From Erwinia_E haradaeae_A (GTDB lineage: Bacteria > Pseudomonadota > Gammaproteobacteria > Enterobacterales > Enterobacteriaceae), in assembly GCF_900698965.1 (NCBI RefSeq), contig NZ_LR217725.1, positions 806,001 through 870,000 of the forward strand: a stretch of 64,000 nt of DNA, in the 5' to 3' direction. The position numbers and the translations under genes were made by a program. Positions 10,401-18,188 of this stretch are shown here, piece by piece. Position 1 is the first letter of the stretch, and the number at the start of each line of letters is the position of its first letter. Below the pieces are notes generated by a model that was given only the letters and a program-made list of their open reading frames with translations, made no database searches and was not told the origin of the DNA.

Positions 10401-10532
10401 AATTAAAACGTTTTTTGTTTTTAAGAGTAATAATTAAAAGTAAATGGTCAAAATAGGAACCATATATATGGTAGATCTTAGTTAGATAAACTGATTTTAT
10501 TTAAGTTTTTTCATTTTAAGAGAATACATGTA

Positions 10533-11834
10533 GTGACGAAAACAATACAAGCTATTCGTGGCATGAATGATGTGCTACCAGGTGACATCTCTCTCTATCA
10601 GTATGTAGAAAAAGTTCTTAAAAAGGTACTTTTAAACTACGGTTTTAGTGAAATTCGCACTCCAATTATCGAATATACGCCTTTGTTTAAACGCGCTATT
10701 GGTGAAGATACTGATATTATTAATAAAGAAATGTACAACTTTAATGATCGTCATAGTAACAGCATAACCCTGCGCCCAGAGGGGACCGCCGGCTGTGTAC
10801 GTGCAGGTATTGAACATGGCCTTCTGCATAATCAAGAACAACGTCTATGGTATATGGGACCCATGTTCCGCTATGAACGTCCACAAAAAGGCCGATATAG
10901 ACAATTTTACCAAATTGGCTCTGAGGTATTTGGACTCAAAGGCCCAAATATTGATGCAGAACTGATTCTCATGACTGCTCGGTGCTGGCGATTACTGGGT
11001 ATAGCTAATCATGTTCACTTGGAACTAAACTCTATAGGTTCAATAGAAGCGCGAAAAAAATATCATCATGCACTAGTTAATATACTTGAAAAGCATATTT
11101 CAATACTAGATCACGACTCTAAACGCCGTATGCATTCTAATCCAATGCGATTATTGGACAGTAAAAACCCTTCTATAAAAGCATTATTTGACAATGCACC
11201 ACCGCTTGGGGATTATCTAGATAATAAATCACGAGAACACTTTACTGAGCTGTGTCGCTTACTAGATCTTTCTGGTGTTTCTTATCGTATCAATCAGCGT
11301 CTTGTGCGTGGCTTGGACTACTATAATAACACGGTGTTTGAGTGGATTACCAATAGCCTTGGTGCTCAAGGCGCAGTATGCTCAGGAGGACGATATGATC
11401 ATTTGGTCAAACTCTTGGGTGGAGGTGATATTCCTGCAGTTGGTTGCGCTATTGGACTAGAACGCCTGGTATTGCTTGTTCGTTTAGTTTCTCCCCTATT
11501 AGAACACCAACAAAATGTTGATATCTACCTGATCTATTTGGGTCAAGGTACAGAAAATGCTATGCTCCTTTTTTCTGAGTATCTCCGAAATAAACTACCG
11601 GAATTTAAAATAATGACTAATTTTGGTGGCGGCAGTTTTAGCACACAATTTACTAGAGCAAACAAATTAGGTGCGCGTATTGCTTTAGCGTTAGGTGAAG
11701 ATGAAATCAAACATCATCAATGTATAATTAAAGACTTATATAATGGCATTCAAAAAACAGTATCTCAATGTCATGCAGCTGACACGCTGCGGGTGATATT
11801 AACTGATACCTCAAAACAGCAAAATTCACTTTAG
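10533..11834 (+). CDS. hisS: Histidyl-tRNA synthetase
   Basis: HisRS charges tRNA-His; it is a class II synthetase and homodimer. The start is GTG at 10533, since the product MTKTIQAIRGMNDVLPGD then matches the E. coli N-terminus. Motif 2 (GPMFRYERPQKGRYRQFYQI, about residues 109-128), the histidine-binding block RGLDYYNNTVFEW and the motif 3 region GLERLVLL are all visible. Its 433 residues compare with 424 in E. coli. It closes the ndk-rlmN-rodZ-ispG-hisS series. The next ancestral genes (yfgM, bamB, der) are absent from the desert that follows. Confidence 0.97.
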   Translation: MTKTIQAIRGMNDVLPGDISLYQYVEKVLKKVLLNYGFSEIRTPIIEYTPLFKRAIGEDTDIINKEMYNFNDRHSNSITLRPEGTAGCVRAGIEHGLLHNQEQRLWYMGPMFRYERPQKGRYRQFYQIGSEVFGLKGPNIDAELILMTARCWRLLGIANHVHLELNSIGSIEARKKYHHALVNILEKHISILDHDSKRRMHSNPMRLLDSKNPSIKALFDNAPPLGDYLDNKSREHFTELCRLLDLSGVSYRINQRLVRGLDYYNNTVFEWITNSLGAQGAVCSGGRYDHLVKLLGGGDIPAVGCAIGLERLVLLVRLVSPLLEHQQNVDIYLIYLGQGTENAMLLFSEYLRNKLPEFKIMTNFGGGSFSTQFTRANKLGARIALALGEDEIKHHQCIIKDLYNGIQKTVSQCHAADTLRVILTDTSKQQNSL

Positions 11835-12111
11835 GCTCAATAAAGTGTACCAAGAGTCCGCTGGTTCAGTTGATTTAACATAAACTACAGTTTTTATGAA
11901 ATTCTTGGTTAAGTCCTGTTAGCTCACCTTCCTAAAAACGTATATCTTGCAAGATGCGCCAATCTATACCTAGAAAAACATTTACGCATTGTTATGTCTT
12001 GGGTGTTTCATAAAGAACGTGTCAACATTACTAAAGTAAGCAACTTATCTATTTTATAGATAACGGTATATTGATGTAAATAAGAAGCTATATATTCAGA
12101 CAATTATAGCG

Positions 12112-12138
12112 CGTGTATAGAAGACAATTCTATACACG
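12112..12138. repeat. Perfect 11-bp inverted repeat, 5-nt loop
   Basis: Arms 12112-12122 and 12128-12138 (CGTGTATAGAA and its complement) flank GACAA. It lies about 280 bp after hisS. No T-run follows on either strand. Confidence 0.75.
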
Positions 12139-13101
12139 TATACTATAGAATCAGCGTATTATAAATCTAATAGAGATACCATCAGCGTTCACTCAAAAAA
12201 TATTACCCACAAAAAATTCTTATAATCTGAATATTTCTGAGATAGATGCATATACTTATATTGGATATACATATCTCTTAATCTATATCCTGATGTATAA
12301 GATCACAATCTTCTGCATATCTTGTGTAATATGACCTAGTGTTATCTGAAGTATGATGTTTGCTTATACAAAAACTCTCATCAATCACGCCGATATATAT
12401 TACGTGCTATGCAATTACCTTCATCTTTGTACTTAGTTACTTACACATAGCACTTACAGTTTAAAACCCTATGTCATCTTACAATGTTATTACTATACAG
12501 ATGAAATAATTTCATAAACTAAGAGCGTTGATTAAACACAGAAGATGTTAATATACTGTATAATGACATTATATTGTTTCTACTGTTATTAACAATAGTG
12601 CTTTCATTAGCGGTCTCCAATTTCTGCAAGAAGCACACAAAATATAATGTCTACAGGTATCTGGTTAGTAATATGAATTAACAGTCGGAAACAGCTAATG
12701 GGTTGGACTAACGCGTCTTTTCTATAACACACACAGGAGCTTTTCTACTAAAGCATTTAGTAACAAGGAATTAAGATTTTACCAATTCCTTATTGCAAGT
12801 ATATAAAATACTCTTGATATATGTTATATTGAAATTTTAATTGTTAAACTATCCTGCCGTAATCAAAACACATAAGCATATAATCACGACCATAACGGGG
12901 TTGTTATGTAAATATAATTTCAGTGTAATAACAGTATATATAAAAAAATGCATATAGAATTTGATACATCAATTTCTATACCAGATAAAACAGATGGTAT
13001 CATCAGTAGATAGAGGGCCATACCTTGATATATATATCGATATATATATAATTTTCTATACATATCAAGAGCATTATGTGTTAATAACGCATCACAATTC
13101 T

Positions 13102-13143
13102 CATTATCTATGATAATTCTACATAGAATTATCATAGATAATG
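13102..13143. repeat. Perfect 19-bp inverted repeat, 4-nt loop
   Basis: Arms 13102-13120 and 13125-13143 are exact reverse complements around ACAT. The stem is AT-rich and there is no adjacent T-run. It sits in a gene-free stretch about 700 bp upstream of rpmF. A perfect stem of this length in otherwise decaying DNA implies recent origin or selection. Confidence 0.88.
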
Positions 13144-13590
13144 CATATAAAACACTTAGTAAGTTTATAAAAAATCACTAGCAAAATTGCTAGAGTCTCT
13201 TTTAATAATCATATATTATATAATATATTACTAGAGCATATTATAGATTGCATTCTATAACTCTAACTATAATAATATAAATGGTTGTATCTTCTCGATA
13301 CATCAGGAGTTGTGAGTAAATTGAGGACAAACCTAATAGAAGCAACTCAAATATAGATAATCAACATACTACCTCATTCTTGAAAGGAAGCACAAAAATA
13401 CCGCCGACCTGTGAAGATATCTAAAATCAGAGTTATCATCTTACATATTAAGACTTGAATTATATGTAGTGTTTTAATTGCCTAATTATAGATCACGCTA
13501 AAATCTTTACAGTGTAAAGATTACACCACTAAAGGAAATTGATATGTTTTGGGTATTACCTGCTCTAGTTTAGCATTAATAATATATAAT

Positions 13591-13630
13591 ACATAACATT
13601 ATCGGTCCGGTAGGACCGATAATGTTATGT
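13591..13630. repeat. Perfect 18-bp inverted repeat, GC-richer apex, 4-nt loop
   Basis: Arms 13591-13608 and 13613-13630 pair exactly around GGTA; the apex CGGTCC/GGACCG is GC-rich. It lies about 200 bp before rpmF, just ahead of the yceD remnant. No T-run follows on either strand, so it is not a canonical terminator. Confidence 0.88.
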
Positions 13631-13657
13631 CAGTCAAAAGTGAAATATCAGTGATTA

Positions 13658-13831
13658 GGTGATAAAAATTTTACTTATGCTAGCCCTATCTCTGTAGTCC
13701 TATCTCTACTTGATAGAGAAAATATCAAAAAATGTATATGGATAAAAATTTTATTTTTACGCCATATCAAAACAGACAATACCACCGACCGATCATATAT
13801 TTATAGCCGCACGTATATTATAAAGAGGAAA
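13658..13831 (+). pseudogene. yceD: Probable remnant of yceD (3' part)
   Basis: In E. coli yceD (required for 23S rRNA accumulation) lies directly before rpmF. Here the 58 codons just upstream of rpmF are open in one frame. They contain YASPISVVLSLLDREN, resembling LALPVVPVHDSEH of YceD, and end in IIKRK next to the E. coli ending SLKRK. Length from the Asp to the end is similar (40 against 36 residues). Nothing recognisable remains of the first two thirds, and a stop lies just upstream at about 13652. The identification rests on position plus weak similarity judged by eye. Confidence 0.4.
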
Positions 13832-13836
13832 GATGA

Positions 13837-14013
13837 ATGGCTGTACAAAAAAATAAACCTACTCGTTCTAAACGAGGTATGCGTCGTTCTCATGATGCCT
13901 TAGCTAAGCCTACACTTTCCGTAGATAAAGCATCTAATGAAACTCATCGTCGCCATCATGTCACTGCCGATGGTTATTACTGCGGAAAAAAGTTTATCTT
14001 TAATGAGTGCTAA
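13837..14013 (+). CDS. rpmF: 50S ribosomal protein L32
   Basis: This short gene encodes 58 residues beginning MAVQKNKPTRSKRGMRRSHD, essentially the E. coli L32 N-terminus, and ending HHVTADGYYCGKKFIFNEC. The central SVDKASNETHRRHHVTADGYY block is diagnostic. E. coli L32 has 57 residues. An AGAGGAAAGA ribosome-binding site precedes the ATG at 13837; an overlapping ATG at 13833 is in another frame. Bacterial L32 forms may carry a zinc-binding Cys4; this one does not, as in E. coli. It heads the ancestral rpmF-plsX-fab cluster. Confidence 0.95.
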   Translation: MAVQKNKPTRSKRGMRRSHDALAKPTLSVDKASNETHRRHHVTADGYYCGKKFIFNEC

Positions 14014-14029
14014 GTTTTGGGATATCTTA

Positions 14030-15010
14030 AAAAATTTAACCTGAACGATAGATGCTAAGGGTAAAGATTGTGACTCCAGCATGATATTACCCGTATCAAT
14101 AAAATCCCTGGTATCTAATCTAGATTAGAGTATTCTTTTAGTAGATAATCCCAGATGAGTCCCATGATTACTGTTTAATACAGGCTCTATGTTACGAAAC
14201 GCCTATACATTATGCCTAATCAATTAGGCGTTCAGAGAAATGCTTATCCTATATAGCTTACTCCAACGTATAATCATCGCTCTATGCGACTCACGTGCGA
14301 AAAGAGTCAAAAGGGAACATCATACGCATGTTTAAGTACTGGCGATACTAGCACAACGATTAGGTTAGCAAGATTGTTTATTAAAACCTTTGCACACTAT
14401 TGATCAATCGATAATCACGACTATTTTCTACCCCAACGCAAAGGAAACTACAGTTCCAGATATAGAACATACGATTAATTTAGAGATTACTGTTCTAGTA
14501 CAATACTACATCATGGTTCCATTAGTAACACAAGAAACTATAGCTATTAAGAGTCCTCGCATAGGGTTAATCTATATTGGCACAATATAAAATAAAAGAT
14601 TAAGATCTACTCAGGATTTTTTATCTATACGAAAAACTAAAAATCTATAGAAAGCATTCTATGAGGTATACAAACTACTCATCTCCTTACTGGTAAAATA
14701 GATGTGCGAATTTATAATAATTTTGCAGAAAACGTTATGGTAAAGCTATAGCTAGTGCTGCTAGGAGAGGGTGTCTCTACTGAAATGAACAAGACTGCAT
14801 ATAGGACACAGAAATACTATTGTCAACGCTTACTTGACAGAGTAGACAATAAATATTTCGTGATACAATTCAAACATACTAATCCTGATTATGAGAATAA
14901 CGCCTGCTTGTTAGACTTTTAGAACAAAATAATTTAACACTATGTTTCCACAAATTACAATACATTAATCTCAGCTATTCAGCAGAATACCAGGCTGTTT
15001 AGAAGAAAAC
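14030..15010 (+). pseudogene. plsX: Pseudogene of plsX (phosphate acyltransferase)
   Basis: The gap between rpmF and fabH is where plsX belongs, and remnants run through it in the right order. Residues TIDAKGKDCDSSMILPVSI (from 14045) resemble LALDVMGGDFGPSVTVPAA. LLKPLHTIDQSIITTIF (around 14375-14430) matches LLKPLEGIERPALVTVL. ITVLVQYYIM (about 14485-14515) matches STMLVQFAIM. LLTGKIDVRIYNNFAENVMVK (from 14683) matches [38 protein letters not shown] (14869-14919) matches FSHLNPDQYNGACLLGL. The pieces lie in different frames with stops between. PlsX makes acyl-phosphate for PlsY in phospholipid synthesis, so that route is lost unless complemented. Confidence 0.9.
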
Positions 15011-15074
15011 CTTTTTAAAAAAGATGCTCTAGACATCTACAAGCTATCTCATTACCAAAGAGTGACTAAAGTAC

Positions 15075-16028
15075 ATGTATACAAAGATTATCGGCACAGG
15101 TAGCTATCTACCCAAGCAGATACGAACGAATGCCGATCTGGAAAAAATGGTAGATACATCAGACGAATGGATTAGATCTCGTACTGGTATCTGTGAGAGA
15201 CGTATTGCACACCGCAAAGAAAATGTAGCAACAATGGGTTTTCAGGCAGCACTTAACGCTTTAGAAATGTCTGGTATTAACAAAACTGATATTAATCTAA
15301 TTATCGTGGCCACTACATCTTCTAGTCATGCTTTTCCAAGTTCGGCGTGCATGATTCAAAAGATGCTAGAAATTAATGATGCAGCATCTTTTGATCTCTC
15401 TGCGGCTTGTTCTGGTTTTACCTATGCACTAAGTGTGGCAGATCAGTATATTAAAAATCGTTCTATAAAATATGCATTAGTAATTGGCTCTGACATTCTA
15501 TCTCGTATGTTAGATCCTCACGATCGTGGAACACTAATTTTATTTGGAGATGGCGCTGGTGCGGTAGTTTTAGGTCCAAGCAAAGAACAAGGGATTATTT
15601 CCACACATCTTCATGCAGATGGACAATATGGCTCTTTATTAACTTTACCGCACCAGGACCGCGAGAAGCTACAGCATCCTTCTTATATTAATATGGCTGG
15701 ACATGAGGTTTTTAAAATAGCTGTAAATAAACTAGCACATATCGTTGAAGAAACCCTAGCAGTAAACAATCTTGTTTGTGCCGATATTGACTGGCTGGTT
15801 CCACATCAAGCGAACCTGCGCATTATTAGCGCCACTGCTCGAAAGTTAGGGTTAGATATGGCTAAAATTATTATTACTCTTTACCGTCATGGTAATACTT
15901 CTGCAGCCTCTGTCCCTTCCGCACTTGATGCAGCAGTACGTGATAATCGTATTCAACGCGGTCAATTACTGCTTCTTGAAGCCTTTGGTAGTGGATTTAC
16001 TTGGGGGTCAGCTTTAGTTCGTTTCTAG
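15075..16028 (+). CDS. fabH: 3-oxoacyl-ACP synthase III (KAS III)
   Basis: FabH starts fatty-acid synthesis by condensing acetyl-CoA with malonyl-ACP. The 317-residue product has exactly the E. coli length. The thiolase-fold triad is intact: Cys112 (SAACSGFTYAL), His244 (WLVPHQANLR) and Asn274 (RHGNTSAASVP). It begins MYTKIIGTGSYLPKQIRTNA like E. coli FabH. The plsX pseudogene precedes it and fabD follows after 30 bp, so it still sits in the fab operon. Any promoter must now lie in the decayed plsX region. Confidence 0.97.
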   Translation: MYTKIIGTGSYLPKQIRTNADLEKMVDTSDEWIRSRTGICERRIAHRKENVATMGFQAALNALEMSGINKTDINLIIVATTSSSHAFPSSACMIQKMLEINDAASFDLSAACSGFTYALSVADQYIKNRSIKYALVIGSDILSRMLDPHDRGTLILFGDGAGAVVLGPSKEQGIISTHLHADGQYGSLLTLPHQDREKLQHPSYINMAGHEVFKIAVNKLAHIVEETLAVNNLVCADIDWLVPHQANLRIISATARKLGLDMAKIIITLYRHGNTSAASVPSALDAAVRDNRIQRGQLLLLEAFGSGFTWGSALVRF

Positions 16029-16058
16029 TTATTACAACAGTAATTAATAGGAAAAATC

Positions 16059-16998
16059 ATGAGATTTGCAATGCTTTTCCCAGGCCAGGGAGCGCAAAAA
16101 ATAGGTATGTTAACTAATTTAGCTACAGCGTATAATAGAGTTGAGCAAACTTTTGCAGAAGCTTCGGATGTTCTTGCATACGATTTGTGGAAATTGGTAC
16201 AAAAAGGTCCGACGCAATTATTAAATCAAACTTGGAGAACTCAAGCAGCCATATTAGCGGCATCTGTATCTATTTTTCGTATTTGGCAAGACAAAAGCAC
16301 AGATATGCCAACAATACTAGCAGGGCATAGCTTAGGTGAATACAGTGCTTTAGTTTGTGCAGGAGCTCTTTCATTTACTGAAGCCATTAAACTAGTAGAT
16401 CTACGTGGAAAATTCATGCAAGAAGCTGTACCCTGAAAATTCAGGTGCCATGCAAGTAATTATCGGTCTAGAGGCTACAGCAATAGCTAGAGCTTGTCGA
16501 GAGTCTGCGCATGATCAGATTGTATCCTTAGTGAATTATAATTCGCCTCATCAAGTAGTTATTGCTGGTCATAAAGCTGCCGTAGAACGTGCAGGGATCG
16601 CCTGTAAGCTTGCGGGGGCAAAAATTATACTAACACTGCCAGTAAGCGTACCATCGCACTGTTCCCTGATGAAATCCGCAGCAGAGAAACTTGCGATTAT
16701 ACTTGACCAAATACATTTCCAGACACCAATGTATCGAGTAGTAAATAATGTTGACGTTATGATTAAAACCTCCCCAAACGCAATAAAAAAAGCTTTAATC
16801 CGTCAATTATACAACCCGGTACGCTGGACGGAAAGTATAGAGTTTATTGCGAAACAAGACCTTACTTTATTGTTAGAGATCGGTCCAGGAAAAACTCTCA
16901 GCGGCCTAACAAAGCGCATCATACCAACTTTGAAATCAATATCAGTCAATGACCAAGATAGCCTCATCGCAGCGTTACAAAAGTCACGAGGAAAATAA
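16059..16998 (+). CDS. fabD: Malonyl-CoA:ACP transacylase with an internal frameshift
   Basis: FabD loads malonyl groups onto ACP. The gene is split: frame one (16059-16436) encodes residues 1-125 with the GHSLGEYSA nucleophile motif (Ser91) and stops at TGA 16434-16436. The next frame carries the rest to 16998, including the catalytic histidine block VPSHCSLM and the ending GPGKTLSGLTKRII. The break is one extra C: the DNA reads GCT GTA CCC TGA A, whereas GTA CCT GAA would give AVPENSGAM, matching AVPEGTGAM of E. coli. Both halves are well conserved, which argues against an old pseudogene. Recoding, slippage or a sequencing error are open. It ends two bases before fabG. Confidence 0.9.
16428..16439 (+). 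other. fabD: Candidate +1 recoding site or indel in fabD
   Basis: The site reads GTA CCC TGA AAA. A proline tRNA on CCC could slip one base forward onto CCT and continue with GAA, giving Pro-Glu exactly as the family requires. This has the logic of the prfB site (a slippery codon followed by an in-frame UGA). No strong Shine-Dalgarno-like stimulator lies a few bases upstream; only AAGAAG at about 16420-16425 is present. Confidence 0.5.
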
Positions 16999-16999
16999 T

Positions 17000-17734
17000 A
17001 TGAATTTCGAAGGCAAGATTGCAATGGTTACTGGTGCCAGTCGAGGCATTGGACGTGCTATTACAGAAACACTAGCTGCTCATGGTGCTAAAGTTCTTGG
17101 GACTGCAACCAGTCAGTATGGTGCAGATACCATTAGCAACTACTTAGGTGATCACGGTAAAGGTTTACTATTGAATGTAAAGATTGCATCTTCTATTGAG
17201 AATGTTTTAGAAAAAATTCGCAGTGATTTTGGTGAAGTTGATATATTAGTCAATAACGCAGGAATTATACGCGACAATTTAATCATGCGAATGAAAGATG
17301 ATGAATGGTATGATGTTTTAAACACCAATCTCACCTCTATATTTCGCTTATCAAAAGCAGTCATGAGAGCCATGATTAAGAAACGCACAGGACGCATTAT
17401 TACTATTGGTTCTATAGTTGGCACCATGGGTAATATCGGTCAAGCAAATTATGCAGCGGCAAAATCAGGAATCATTGGATTTAGTAAATCCCTAGCTAGA
17501 GAAATAGCCTCTCGTGGTGTGACAGTTAATGTTGTGTCTCCAGGTTTTATTGATACTGAAATGACACGCTCTTTAAGTGAGAAAAAGCGGGCGGATCTGA
17601 TGTCACAAGTTCCTGTGGGTCGTCTTGGACTGGCAGAGGAAATTGCTCATGCCGTTGCATTTTTAGCGTCTGACGAAGCCGCGTATATTACTGGAGAGAC
17701 ACTACACGTTAATGGTGGAATGTTGATGATCTAA
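17000..17734 (+). CDS. fabG: 3-oxoacyl-ACP reductase
   Basis: FabG is the NADPH-dependent short-chain dehydrogenase that reduces 3-oxoacyl-ACP. Starting at ATG 17000, behind GAGG and right after the fabD stop, it gives 244 residues, the E. coli length. The cofactor motif TGASRGIG is at residues 11-18, the NNAG motif at 85-88, and the catalytic Ser138, Tyr151 and Lys155 (YAAAK) are present. A longer in-frame extension upstream would overlap fabD and is not supported. The near-contact with fabD suggests translational coupling, which makes the fabD frameshift matter for fabG expression as well. Confidence 0.97.
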   Translation: MNFEGKIAMVTGASRGIGRAITETLAAHGAKVLGTATSQYGADTISNYLGDHGKGLLLNVKIASSIENVLEKIRSDFGEVDILVNNAGIIRDNLIMRMKDDEWYDVLNTNLTSIFRLSKAVMRAMIKKRTGRIITIGSIVGTMGNIGQANYAAAKSGIIGFSKSLAREIASRGVTVNVVSPGFIDTEMTRSLSEKKRADLMSQVPVGRLGLAEEIAHAVAFLASDEAAYITGETLHVNGGMLMI

Positions 17735-17881
17735 CCGTGCAATCATGATAATGTATCATTATTATACATAATATATATAAAATGATTTCGTAACTTACTG
17801 AAATTTAGTTGCATCTTTTTGAGCATTTTATACACTACAACAACCATCGCGCAAGCGAGTTGTGATAGGAAATAACACTAT

Positions 17882-18112
17882 ATGAGCACTATAGAAGAAC
17901 GCGTTAAAAAAATTATTAGCGAGCAGCTCGGAGTTAAACAGGAGGAAGTTATTAACGTTGCCTCTTTTGTAGAAGATTTAGGTGCAGATTCTCTAGATAC
18001 TGTAGAACTAGTAATGGCTCTAGAAGAAGAATTTGATACTGAGATCCCAGATGAGGCAGCTGAAAAAATTACTACTGTTCAGGCTGCGATTGATTATATT
18101 AACTCTCGCTAG
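17882..18112 (+). CDS. acpP: Acyl carrier protein
   Basis: ACP carries growing acyl chains on a 4'-phosphopantetheine arm. The 76-residue acidic protein contains the modification motif GADSLDTVELVMALEEEF with the acceptor Ser37. E. coli ACP has 78 residues. It lies about 150 bp after fabG, as in E. coli. The usual next gene, fabF, is absent; deaD follows on the opposite strand after 76 bp, so a rearrangement breakpoint lies here. Confidence 0.98.
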   Translation: MSTIEERVKKIISEQLGVKQEEVINVASFVEDLGADSLDTVELVMALEEEFDTEIPDEAAEKITTVQAAIDYINSR

Positions 18113-18140
18113 TAATTTGTATACCTACTAGATATACCTT

Positions 18141-18167
18141 TCAGGCGATTAAGTTATCATCGCCTGA
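18141..18167. terminator. Possible bidirectional terminator between acpP and deaD
   Basis: Arms TCAGGCGAT (18141-18149) and ATCGCCTGA (18159-18167) pair over 9 bp around a 9-nt loop, between the convergent acpP and deaD. The flanks are only moderately T-rich (GTTTC on the right, AAAGGTAT on the left). It is the only GC-rich hairpin in the gap. Confidence 0.5.
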
Positions 18168-18188
18168 GTTTCAACCCTAGTACATCAT

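Larger units (their letters stand above)
11835..13657. other. Large intergenic desert with several hairpins
   Basis: About 1.8 kb without a recognisable gene, at the junction between the hisS segment and the rpmF-fab cluster. Ancestral yfgM, bamB and der would follow hisS; I looked for YfgM by eye and found no match. Perfect inverted repeats occur at 12112-12138 (11 bp), 13102-13143 (19 bp), 13502-13522 (9 bp) and 13591-13630 (18 bp). A 20-nt alternating AT palindrome centred on TCGA lies near 13031-13050. Open frames here are AT-rich chance openings. Confidence 0.5.

Noticed and set aside
12920..13135. 71-codon minus-strand frame in the 12-13 kb desert
   Set aside because: It crosses an AT palindrome and one arm of the 19-bp hairpin, and the product has no recognisable similarity.
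13380..13440. Signal recognition particle RNA, from GAAAGGAAGCA
   Set aside because: The rest of the conserved domain IV sequence and the flanking stem are absent.
14390..14590. 66-codon plus-strand frame after rpmF
   Set aside because: Most of it aligns with an internal segment of PlsX; it is part of the pseudogene.
16405..16998. A separate gene starting at ATG 16405 for the second half of fabD
   Set aside because: The start overlaps conserved fabD codons in another frame, has no ribosome-binding site, and the product lacks the catalytic serine. A frameshift explains it better.
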